DNA of 64,000 nucleotides. It comes from Watersipora subatra (taxonomy: Eukaryota > Bryozoa > Gymnolaemata > Cheilostomatida > Watersiporidae). The stretch is from positions 10,670,541-10,734,540 of the forward strand of contig NC_088712.1 in NCBI RefSeq assembly GCF_963576615.1. Reading direction: 5' to 3'. A model generated the notes under the pieces. It was given only the letters and a program-made list of their open reading frames with translations, was not told where the DNA came from and did no database searches. Below, piece after piece: positions 24,201-37,600 of the stretch (within the stretch, counting starts at the first letter, position 1; each line of letters starts with the position of its first letter). A program made the translations under genes and the position numbers.

Positions 24201-27200
24201 CTTTTTCCATGAACATAGTGCTAATAACAGGGCTATAATCACACTCAATGCATTAGAGTATTCAGATGCGCAGTGAAAAGTGACGAATTATAGCAGGTAG
24301 TCAGAAGTTACAGATAGTTATTATCTCCCCTTGGTACATACTGACTAAGCATAAACGACGCAGAGGGAGAGCTAAGTGTGAGGTTCAAATTATTTTTTCA
24401 AATATTTTGTTATTATCTAACTGGTGAAAAACTATGTACACCATCTCTGTTTATAATGTTTTAATGTTTTATTAGTGCTTTATTTAATGTTTCTTAATAT
24501 GGCATTGTGGCTCTTTAAGGTCTGAATATACTCGATGAAAATTTGCATATTTGGCTTCGTCAGCTTATGCTCTGTTCACAAAACCTTTTAGCAGACCTTT
24601 TAGCATTTTTGCCTGCAACCCTTTCAACTAGTTTTTATGCCGGAAAGATGACATTTTATAAATACTTCAGTGCTTATAAATGCATGCTGAGCTCAGCTGA
24701 AATATTTATTATACCAGCAACGACCATATATCGTCTTTGCCCGCGCAATAAACATTTGCCTTAATACAAATTTATATAACTCTAAAACGATTTTCCAAAG
24801 TCAATACCAAGTCACCACTGTCAGGATTCATCTTGAGGGCAAGTTAAGCAACCGGGCAAATTCCATAAAAGTCAACATCTAACACAGCAGCTACAAACAA
24901 CACGATGTTGTCAAGAATTATTTAGAATGTTGCTTAAGCTGGTGTCAACTTTATACCTGCATTTCAAATAGTTGGTAAAAACTGCAAGCTATGAATAAAT
25001 ACATTGGTGAGAGCCCTTGTGCCATGATACGTCATTCAGACTTGACAAGAAGGCTTCAAATTCTTTATTGCCACAGAAAAAATACAATGATTTTCGAATA
25101 GCCAGGGGCCTTTGTCCATAGACCATATACTAATAGCAGGGATATAGTCACAAGAGTCACTGAATTAAATAGAACCAGGTGTCAGTTTTTAAAGAAAGAC
25201 AATAACTAGAGTATTTACCTGTAAACAGCAATTCAAAAGAAGCAGTTTACTTGAAAGTAAAAATGGCTGATGAGTATTACCTTTCCTTGTTCGAAGTTGA
25301 TGAGTTTAAACCATCTGCAGGCAGAACAATTATTGAAAGTCATGCTATTTTGTTTTAGTTGATGTTATTACTTCCAAAACAGTGAACTATTGTTAAAGAT
25401 GTAGTTGCGTCAAATTTAAGTTGATCTTAAAAGAAAGCATTTTTTTTCTCTATCAGTTGATATGTTGTTTGTTGTGTTACGCGATCGCATTGCCAAGATA
25501 TTTGAAGATTAAAACCGAAAAAATCTGATCGCCGTAAAAACGCTCAGGCCACAAAACCGTGCCCAGACTTGCCCAAAATGATGTCACGTGTTTGGCAACC
25601 TGTCTCTATCTCTCGTATTCACATCGGCTATTTGCGATAAAAGTCTAGTCTTACGCGGCTCTATTGACATATATCTTATTTTGTATTTGCTCATGTTGGC
25701 TAGAATAAAATTTTAAATCCTGCTACAGATGCATTGTTATGAATGTTTCAAAGGCCTCAAATAACGAAAATTGAAAATTTGTTCTACTCACTTTCTTCAA
25801 ATGTTGTGTAAACATTTGGGTACCGACTACCAATTTTACCGGTCTACGGTAATTCTGTCAAGTCACTATGTAGAACGCGGTCTTTGTATCAGCAGCTACC
25901 CATTATACTAACGATATACAGCATCTTATAAGCCCCGCCCACATTATGCCTGTCGCCTATCTTTGGGACAGGGCGGTATATCATTGCCTACACCGCCTAC
26001 GTACTAGTTTCTTACTAGTAGTATCCTTACCGAATACTACCGAAGCGAAATAAGCAAGCGACGTCTTTGAAAAGAATATAGACAGGGATAGAGTTTTAAG
26101 GATGAGAAGTCTGCTGCAAACTGGATTTGAACTCACCTTCTCCAGTTCTGCGGACATCCATATACCATATCCAATTCACTACAATATTCTGCAAATCATG
26201 TTTTGCATTATCTTCAACAATATTATTTTATTATATAATTTTTACAAGCAAAAATATTTTCATCTCGGCATAAAACTTTTATTAAAAATATTTATCAAGT
26301 CGTGGCCACTCAGATAGTATTAGCTGATACAATAAGACAAATTCATCTACTGCAACAAACTCAAACAAAACATCATGGCTTATGCAGCATGCATTCAAGT
26401 CTTTCTTTCCACTTTATAGCAGTTTCCACACTGAAAAAGCTTCTTCGGCTGGTTGGACGACATAAACATTCTGTAATCAGTAAAAAAATGCAATAAATAT
26501 ATGTCATTCATAGATATGTCATTCTAAAGCGTATCTATTGACAGCTTCCAAATTGGGAGTTAAATAGATTGCGAGTGTAATTTTAAAAACGAATAAACAT
26601 TTAATAAAGGCACAAGCAAGCCAAGCCAACGATTCGAAGCTTTGGTTCTGGAAATTAAAGATTTGCAATGATCAATCGATTTTACCCACTTCCTACGAGT
26701 GAAAATAATTGGTAATAATGACTCTAATTTACCAAAGAAAATTCGAAAAAAATATTAAAGCTAGGTAAAACGGCGGATAAGCTATGAAACGATGATTGGA
26801 GATAGCAAAGAATTATCATTTTATTAATTAGTAAATGTATTTATGACTATAAAAATATTATATTTACTCAAGTATAGAAGACTCTAAGTTAATTTACCTC
26901 CATTCCGTCTTCCTCTGCAGCAAAACGCTGCTGACGCCTGTCAACAGCCATAGGCTGTCTACTCCAATCTTTTACTAAATGTTGCTCAAATAACTCTGAG
27001 TCGCAGTCGCTATACAAAACTATGTATAACTGATTAATTGTTGAAACGCGTTGAATGAGAATTCTCTAACGATGAGATTCTTCGAGATCACAGACAAAGC
27101 GTTTTACGAGTGATAACATTTATTACGGCCTATATAAAGATTTCGCGCTCATGATTGGCTAACGAAGCGACCTCAAATTTATCGCTCGTGGTTTCGTTTC

Positions 27201-28589
27201 AGATACCTTGCTTGTGACGTCACGAAATAGGCACCCGCTGGAACGTGAGCATTTTAAAAGAGGGCCTCATTCAAACGCATATTTCTCTGGACAGGGTTGG
27301 TCTACAAAGGCAAAAATGGCATCAAATTGTAGCTGATGTTTTAGCCTTTTATGGGTCCTAATTGACTTTTTTGACGCAACTACATCTTTAAGTTGTTCAT
27401 TGAAATATCATTAGTTGTGAGGTGGCGTCGGCACCTGGCAGACATCATTTATTGATGTCACTTCATTAGTAAAAATAGACAGTTCAATTCATTAAATGAA
27501 CTTTTATATTTGAAAATTAAAATGATTGACAATTGTTTCATGTCATGAAGCGAGACAGGTATACCTATTATAAGCGGTTGACATAAACTCTGTGTAGAGT
27601 TAGTCTTCTAAATCTTATGAGAGTCTTATGAGAACAGCAACACTCTGTATTTCTCAACAGCTCAGGGTATAATTTTGAACCATGTTTCTTTTGTGTGCAT
27701 TTTGGGTGCATAATTAAGTGAATTAAAAGTACTGTGGGTAGACTAAAAGCCAGCCGGTACAATAAAGGATAATGCAAAAAAGAGCGAATGATAACAATTG
27801 ATATTAAACGTGAAGTAATTTAAAAATATGATAAATTTCTATGCGTGATTGAGCTAGCTCAGCAACATGACAGAAATACATCCACGATATCCACAGGCTT
27901 TGAATCAAAGACAAAAGATTAGCCTGCGACAGCGCAACTGACATGTTACTATGTAAAGATGCCAGTGCTATCTGTCAAGACTATAAAAACAGATAATCGC
28001 AAAAGTTGGCTAGTGGTTGCGCATTAGCCTTTTGTGATGACACCTGTGGTGATCCTTTTTGCAACATGTTGAAATGGCGACAAAGGCAAACAATTTTAGA
28101 TAGGTTTCTCTTAAATTGACCAGGTGATCAAAGTAAACAAAATGGAGTTAAAACAAAATAATTGTTAGCTAAGTTGCGAAGAACTTAAACTGTGAACACT
28201 AAATATATTTTAATTATGCCAAGTTAAAAATAAATTTTTTTTTAAAAACTGTGCTCAGAATCCAAATTTATCAAAATCAACTGCTGTAATGAAGGATAAC
28301 CTATCTTTTCGTTAGCTGTTTAACATGTATTTAACTTTACCTTATAATTAATCACGTTTCCTTGCATTATGTTTTATCTGTTGCTTTTTGAAAGCGTCTA
28401 GTAAGTTAGAACAATTAATAACATGTTATTTTCTGTGAAAGTATCTTGCGTTAAATGTTTTTGTTTGTGCCTTTTAGAGTATAGAAACCAATCAATATAT
28501 ATTTAATTGTTATATATATAATTGTTATATACTATCAATATATATTTAATTGTTATATATATAATTGTTATATACAATCAATATATATT

Positions 28590-28622
<33 letters not shown>

Positions 28623-31600
28623 ATATATATATTGTTATATATATATTTTGTTATATTTATATATATATTGTTATATATATATTGTTATATATATATATAT
28701 AAATATATAAATATATATATATATATATGTATATATGTATATATATATGTATATATCTAACAATTAAATATATATATATATATATCTAACAATTAAATAT
28801 ATATATATATATTTAATTGTTATATATATATTTAGTTGTTATATATATATACATACATGTATACAGATTGCACCAACATGCGAGTAAATTTACATTTGAG
28901 CTCAGTCGCAGAACGCATTAACCTCGGGAGTTGAGGTATGACTGTATTTTATTTTGCCAACATGTTAACAACTAGTGCTCTGCAAAAGATTCAATGTATC
29001 TATAATTTGTGCAATGCTAAAGCTATGTGAAACTACAATTGCTTCAAAGCTAAAACGATCCTCCACAATATTCCTTACTTTCACAAAACTATTACTTTTA
29101 CCACTATTAGAGTCAGTGGTGCTACTTTAATTATCTGTATAGTTACAATAATCTGAATTTGAATCAGCTATAACATTATCAAAATTAGTAATTCTCGGTT
29201 TTCTAACTCATAAGGTACTTACGAAGCTATAATAACACTAAATAGTTCAAAAGTCCAAAAGAAAAAATGTTCGTTTTAAATTGGAAATTCCCAAACAAAA
29301 ACTTGAAATTGCTTTGTGATTTTAGGCTAATTTTAAAGAGAAATATTCGGAAAACATTTTCAAGGTCATATAAATCCTAAAGATTGTTGATTAAGGTCGT
29401 CAACAAATAATAAAATTAAGTTACTTCGCATTTGCTAGGAAAGTCTCATGAATGCGCAAACGTCAATGAAAGGGTTAATGTGATAGATGGACTTAAGTAT
29501 TAAAAGTGAACGGACTTGGCTGTAGCCAGTGAGAGAACAATATAACAGTTATGAAACAGTTAAAATAAAAAATCGCACAAATATGTAAGGTCAAAAGGTA
29601 CAACTATACATCTCACACAAAGACAGGAAATACACACATAAACTATTATGTAACCAACATATATGTAGTCAACAGTTTCACTGAAGAAAATGGAACTAAT
29701 CCTAAATGTATCACAATTACAAGAGTATTTATGTGATTGCATGTCATGTGCACAATGATAAGTAACAAGTGATATGCATGAAATCAGAAAGACCTGACGC
29801 TTTTTTGCAAGCTTTATAAAAAATGCATGAACTTCACTTATATTTTTTAATTATAGAGACAAGAAAAAAAGGATGATAAAACTCTGTCATGCAGACAATA
29901 GATTTTTAAGATTAACTTCAAAGCTGTCAAATGATCAATGTTCTACGTAGAAAAGAACATGCCTGTTAATTTGCTAGTAAATGCATAGATCAAATTGAAC
30001 TGATTGCTGAAATTGTTCTTATAACGTAGGAGCCCTGAAGTATCTCAGACGCTGGATGAAAGGTGTTTTTGTTGTGGAACCTTTATAAATATTGCAACAA
30101 CCAGTTCCGAGTCCACTAAAGATTTGATCTTGTTGTTGGAACTCGTTACATTTTGACATCAATATGTAAAAATGAAGGCGTTTAGTATATGGTTTTCAGT
30201 CTTGAGTTTTAATTGGGTTTTATTCCTAATTATCGTAAATTGTTCGAAAAGCAAATCTATTTACAAACCATGATAAATTTTTACTTGGTAACATGTTATT
30301 ATTTTTTTAAAAATACTTGCTGATAATCCGCTACATAATTTTTTTAGGGCAGCAAGTTTAGCCCTTTGAACCTTAATGGCTCTATTCCGTCACAGTGAAA
30401 GATGTGTCAGAAACCTTAATGGCCAGTACAATGGCATTCACATGCTTAGGTGAGAGCTGTGGCTTTAATATTAGTTGGAGTGTCAACCCATGCCTTGGAG
30501 TTCAGTCCAACACATGAGTATGTGATAGAAATCCCAAAGAGGTTTGAGGATGTGCCAAACATTCTCTGGCGAGTACAACTATAAAAAAGCAATAAAATTA
30601 GGAGGACCCGACCAAATTCACATTCAATGACTGGGTTTGATGATCAGGGAATGAAAAAGACAAAGAGACAACTTAAAAGTTTGAGCCAGGTACAGGCAGC
30701 CCCACCAAAAAATCTACGCCTGATCAAACCACATTTACACTACTAGGCAAAGTTATAGGGTCTGTTGCAAACTCATAACAAAAGTTGTTTCAAACCCTAC
30801 AAAAAGGGCTAGAGAAGCTGGGCTGGTCTCTGGTTAAACTGGAGTCAATAGAGGCCTAAATCAGAAAGGAGTTCTGCGGCCACATACAGTGGAACCTCGG
30901 TTCTTGAACACAATCCATTCCAGAAGGTTGTTCGAAAGCCGAGTTGATCGAGATCTGAAACAAGTTTTTACATTAGAATTTATGTATGTAAATTTAATCT
31001 GGTCCAAGTCGATTTAACAACTTCGGTCAAGTATTTTTTACCATTTTACGCTATCAGCTGTACTACATACTGCATACTATAAATAAAAACGGGTAAATAT
31101 AGATCGTGTTTAATTTTAATAAAATATTTTTTACCTATGATGATGAGAAAAAAGTAAGCATTTTGTATGCTTTGTTCTTAAAACATCGAAAACACTAAAC
31201 GTTACGATACAATACCAAAAACTGCAGAAATTGATAACGAAACAGCAAAATAATGCAACAGATCAGTTACATCAAAAAATCGTGGTATAAATAAAATGGA
31301 AGCATCTATGGCACATTTCCTTCTTATCTTTGAAGAAGAATCCTCTTCCAAAACAATTTAGAGCAACTTGAATGGAGGAGTTGTGTCCATAGAAAACCTT
31401 TTCGGTAGAGGCGACGTCCTCCCAGATGGCTCCTTATTGAGGGCTTAAACGATAGCCATTTTGAGAAATTTCATTTCCAGTAAGGACTGCTGTAAAACCT
31501 GAGCAACATGACAATCTTTATCCTTTTGAACCCAAACTGCTGGCTTTGCGTAAGATGTGTCAGATACCCTAGCGGTGGGCATACACACAGCTCTGTTTAC

Positions 31601-34600
31601 AAACACTGTTTCTAAGTAACAGCTTAAACCAATCCAATTAATTCTAGCACAGAGTGTTAAACCACAAAAAATTGTGCCAGTTTTCAAATATCTTTATCTA
31701 CCTCCTTCATTATAATAACAAATTTATTATAACAGCATTGCGAAAAAATTAATAAATCTCATTCCTTGGTAGGTCATGAATGATTGCGATTAAAATGAAA
31801 AAAATTTATGGGACTGATTATAATTTTCCAGTTTATTTTCAGTCATGAAATGATGATGAATGTGTGCTCAGTGGATATGATACTACCATGAATATCTTTA
31901 CGAGTTTTTAAAATCGTACAGATTTTTATAGTTTTAGATCGAATAATGGTGAAATACCATTTTTTTTGTTCGATGGCATTTACTGTGGGCTAACTGTTTT
32001 TTTACTAGTGTTTCACCAAATATCATTGTATTATAAGCGCATTTAAATCCATTTAATTAAAGTTTAAAAACTTAAGATCATTGGACAAATCGCCCAGGGT
32101 TACTGACACGCATTGACAAAATCAGCGGGGATTCAAAGCGTTAGCACATGAATTTGTTTATTAACTCTGTTAGAATGAACCAAACACTACTGTAAGTGAG
32201 TTTAACGACTATTTAAATACATGTTAAGTCAGCTAGAACCATCACCGGTCTTTGATGATAAGATTTATTATCTCCAAAGCTCAAATTGGAATTGTGTGGT
32301 AATTTATACAAGCATGACAGACCAGAAGACTCATGATAGGTAGAGAGACTGATCACCATCACTATTGGAACCACCAAAGACTGATGGTCAACTAATTCGA
32401 CTCAAAGGTCATCAACACAATTGCTATGCAAAAATCGACTAATCTTCTTGAGGTGCCAAATTTGGCTGATATATCGACTTCGGGGTCTTATCGCATAAGA
32501 CTGGTTTTTGTTGTCCCACATTAAGCACTAGCCAGCAGAGCAGTGGATAAATAAATTGGGATCACTTTTAGCAGCTGAGTGGTAATTGCTGGGGCTGCAT
32601 AAAAAGGTGAACAAGCTTTAGGAAAAACGTGGAGGCATGGTAGGCGTAACTTCGTGCGTCTCCCTGATTACTATGACAAACAATATATTAACTATTATTT
32701 CTCTGCAACTCAGTTGTTGCAGAGGAATAGCCAAAGCCTGTAAATAAAGAGTCAGTCTAATAAAGTTTTAGCTACTCAGATTTTAAAACTTTAGCTGACC
32801 AAGGCGGATGCCCTGGCCTTGCTAAGCTTCCCAAAACGGATTTACACACAAAATTGAATGTGGGACCATGTTACCGCCAAACTTGTAGAGATGGAAGATA
32901 ATTGTTGGTGCTGTAATTCAGGATGGGTTGGCTTGTATTTCAAAATTTTGCTGCTTTTCTGTGCCCATGCATATACCAGCATATGTCATATGACCAGGTT
33001 TTTCAATACGACTAATACAACAACATGGTGTACCACAGCGACTCTCTCCAGTGGAACAATTTACTCCAAGATCGGTGATATCTTGCAGACCTATAGGTGG
33101 CTCTGTGTACCTTCTCATCAACTATCGCTAGTGATTATACATGAGCCAACAAATTAGCAGGTAAAGGAAGACAACCACAGATCACCTCTGGCAAAATTGA
33201 CTCAGCCGAAAGAGCTCTTTCTTTGTGGCTCTGAACCAAACATATTGATCTGCTGCCACTTGCCTGGCATTGTACGACTGCCAACCAAGGAGAACCCAGC
33301 AAATCTAACAAGATGGAAATGAAGGCCATTGGCATGATACTGCTAAAACCATTACTGACATAGCAATCAATCTAGAATTGTGCCAAACAAATAAAGATAT
33401 GCTACACTAGGAAGCCAAGCGCCTAGAATACGAGGCCTGAAAACATTTTCTATTGCCTTAACGTGTATTGTCGCCAAGGTTAAAATTAGAGTCCAATGGT
33501 GCCAAATTGCAGCTGTGTGACTCCTCTTGGCATGGCTTGGCATAAAAAGTGCCCGTTGACTAGCAACTCAAACCAGTCAAACAAACAAGCAAGCAGTTGA
33601 GCTCAGTTTACCAACGAGATCAAGGGATTGAGCCAGGCAGACCGAAGAGACAACAGCCTTGTCTAAACGGCAACAGCCGGTGTAGTTGGACTTTGAACTA
33701 AACAAAGCCAGCTGGTGGCTAGCTGGAAAAAAACTGGCCATGTCCCAAGTTAGGAAGAGCCAGCTCAGAACACCTTAAAAGACCAACATGAGTCGGTCCA
33801 TTAATACGTGCAGAGAACATATATAAACATAGAAACACAATACATATGTACGTTTATATATGTTTATATACAGTCAAACATGGATAACTCGAACTTCAAG
33901 AGACCGAGCAAAAGTGTTCAAATTATCAGAGCATTCAAGTTATCAGAGCACTGTCACAAGTCCATATATTAACTTATTTATTAGTAGATACATGTACATA
34001 TACAAACTATAATATAAATCAAAAGCACAAATGGCTTGTTTCAAATTAAATGCTTCTAATGTAAAGTTTAAAACGTTTTCATGAAAAAGTATAGAGATTT
34101 TTCTATCACTTGAGATTGGTTTGTTGTTTGAGGTGATGTTATTGCCAGGACGTTTTTCAGATTTACATTGGCAAAACTTGATCGTTGTTGAAATGCTCAA
34201 AAGAAAAGACATTTTTTTCTTTCGGGGTTTTACCCACGATCAATTTTACCGTTTTTTCTTGAAGTTTATGCAGATTACCTTACTTTACCTGGAATTCGTT
34301 AAGAGCAACACTCCGAGGCAGTTCAATTAGAAGTTTTACGAGGTTTTACGGTACATTCTATATCACTCACGCTTTTCTAATAGATACTTATTGAATGTAC
34401 ACACGTATTCTGTGTTTAGGTCAAACGACGAATAGTTTTTTGTAGCTCAGACAACGTATACGTTTAATTACAACATTTTTTAAGACGTTTTAAACATTCA
34501 ACATTCCGACGTTGATTCAACACGGAATCAACGTCGGAAAACTATTCATCACGGGCTAGCCGAGTCACGCACTCAAGGATTTTCGCCACGCACATACAAA

Positions 34601-37600
34601 ACAACATGCGATTTTTGTTTTGTATGTGCGTGGCAAAATTTCTTGCGCGCGTGACCCGGCTAGCCCATGCTATTCATCGTATCGCAGTATAAATCAAATT
34701 TCACCAAACTTTTAGAAAAGTCGTTGACAAAAATATTTTGCCGATGGTGGTAATAACGACGCTTATGAATTACGAAAAGATGAAGTTTACCTCTATGGCT
34801 TTGAATAAAGCGATTTTCTAAAGCCAAAACAACCGTTTCGGTAGCTGTTGGGCAAAAAAACAGTTCGAATTAACAGTGTTGAGTTCGAGTTATCTATAGC
34901 AATTTATCATTACGTGGGAACGGACCAAAGGAAATGTTCGAATTAACCATGTTTTCGAGCTATCCGTGGCCGAGTTATCCATGTTTGACTGTATATATAT
35001 ATATGTTTATATATAGGTAACAGTTTTAACTGTCCAAGAAAACCTAAAATTATATAGAAGGTACACCTATTACTACTATACAAGGGTTTGCGTATTGGAG
35101 TATTAAATTCAGTAAGGCTAAGCGACATAGGTTTTGATCCCCACTCTAAACTAAATTGTAAATCTATCAATAGTTTTCTCATTGAGTTCAACATATTGAA
35201 AATATGCATGGCAAACTCATTCTATAGAAATGTTTTTTACATGAACATAAATACTTGTTAATTTTACAATTTTTACGTGCTTGTTATAGTCAAGTATGCG
35301 AGGTACCGCTCAACCAGCTGCCAGCATATGATATAGCCAAGAATAAGACGAAATCATGTGATCTCTGTGCAAAGAAGGGAAAGGCTAACGAGGAAGCATT
35401 TTCTTATTGTCCGCTCTGTGATACAATTTACTGTGTAAAGCATCATGAGGTATGAATGAGTTGATAGATTATTTTATATTTGAAATATCAACGTCAGTTT
35501 TCGGGGAAAAATTAAAATTCTGTCCTAACTTGACTTTTTTGTTTATAAAAGTATTTGAATACTGATAGTTTCTTCAACTACAACATATTTCAAATTAGAT
35601 TTATGAGTTTTTAAAAAACCTGAGTTTTTTAAATGAGCTGTCATAATTGCATTAGTAATTTTCAATTTTTGGTTGAACATGGTTGGCTGTGATGAATATA
35701 ATTTTTTAGGTGTTTATCCTGTGTTGCTTGTTATATTTTATTGGTTCAGACGTGCTGATCAAGCCACATTTTTTTTGGTTTCTGAAGAACAGAACTTGCT
35801 TGCAATTTTATCTCTTAAAGTGATTCAGATTTGCTTTGGCTCTCAAAACCGATGAATTACAATAAATAGTTTGTGTCACAGTTACAATTCCGTCAATGCT
35901 GTCAAGGTAATTATTCATAAACAAACACCTCTAATAACTGGGCACATTGTAATAAAATGGTCTAAATTATCTATTGATAAGCGATTGTTAATCAAAGATA
36001 TAAATTTGGTTAAAAAACTATATTTTTGGTAAGAGCAGTCTATTTTCAGTCATCGGTTGTGAGAATTACAGGAGAATCACATTGAAATACTTGGTCTGCA
36101 AATTCTGGCATGAGGTTGATTACAGACAGCTATTGTGTGGGAAGAGTTTTTGGTCGCCTAATATAACTCAGCAATTTCATAACTCTCTTTCTTGCTGACA
36201 TTGTTCTTTTAAGTCATCTTTGAGCATCTAATTCAACCGTAATTGAGACACATTTGGCATTTATTTTGACCCACTTTACAATTTAGTTTCATAAGGAGTA
36301 CCATGAAGAGATTGAAAAAGATCATCCAACCATAAGCATGGAGCAGTATGAGCTACTAAAGAGTCAGCAAAGCAGAGTCTGTGCTGATCATACTGACAAG
36401 CCAGTCAGTTTGGGATGTGATAAATGTCTGAAGATGATCTGCATTGAATGCATTTGCAAAGAAAAATTTTGTGATGATGGTAAGAGTAATGGTGGTAAAA
36501 GCATTTTGCATAGACTATAAAGAGAACTCAGCAAATTGTAGAGAAAATTATACTGATTAAATACATCTTTAAAAATTGGTAATAATTGTTAGATTGAGAT
36601 AAATAGTGTATCTCGTAAACTAGCTGGCAAATAAGAATAGTAAAATATTTAGCGAAACTTTTATAAAGAAATACAATGCGGAGTGCTTCCAAATATAAGT
36701 ATTTTTACCAAAACAACCTTGAATTTCAACTGGTATTATTTCCATTTAATCATTAGATTAGTGACCGATCATTGTAAAATTTTTTCCACCTATTCACATT
36801 CTTTTTAACTCTTTTGCTACCATAAGACGATGTGTCGGCTATGGCGGTTATAGAAGTACAGATCGTAAGCCGATGTATCGGCTTGCGATCTGGCTTACGA
36901 TACTTCTATAACAGCCATAGCCGACAAATCGGCTTACGGTCTGTACTTCTATAACCACCATAGCCGATGTGTCGGCTATGGCGGTTATAGAAGTACAGAT
37001 CGTTAGCCAATGTATTGGCTATTGCAGTATAGACCGTAGGCTATAGCAGTTATAGACCGATACAGACCGTAAGCCGCTGTATTGGTTATAGCAGTTATAG
37101 ACCGTAGGCTATAGCAGTTATAGACCGATACAGACCGTAAGCCGCTGTATCAGCTTCTCGACACAGATTAACTTTTCTTTTCATTACGAAGCCTAAAAAT
37201 TAGCTGAAACAATCAAATTTGGTCTCCAGTAAAACAACCCTTTTGCCAATCACAAGCAACTAACCGAAATTTATTAATAAGCTATCCGTTTCTAATCTAC
37301 TATATAAACGGCAATCGTTGTCTGTCTGTCTATCTATCTATCTGTGTATCTGTCTGTCCGCTTTATGGAGTACCGTACTTTTCGGACTATTAGCCGCTAC
37401 TTTTATATAAGGGCGTGTCTATTCTGTGTTTTTTTTCACCGCTTGGGTGCATTAACGGGAATCTCCGGTTAGTACACGCCTCTATTATAATACGTAACCT
37501 GCTATTCATCGTAGGGATGGACGATAAATACTGATATGCTAATAGTATGAGTTGTCTTCTCGATATATTGAGTCACCGATAACTCCCAAATATGAGCAGT

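Larger units (their letters stand above)
33871..34991. mobile_element. pogo/Tigger-like (Tc1/mariner) non-autonomous element, 1121 bp
   Basis: Starts CAGTCAAACATGGATAACTC and ends with the exact reverse complement, with TA on both sides (33869-33870 and 34992-34993). This is the classic end and target of pogo/Tigger elements. Subterminal ATAACTCGAA-type words recur at both ends (GAGTTATC, TTCGAATTAAC). No transposase frame is intact. Two nested features, a perfect hairpin at 34503-34538 and a fold-back insert at 34551-34669, lie inside it. Confidence 0.85.
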
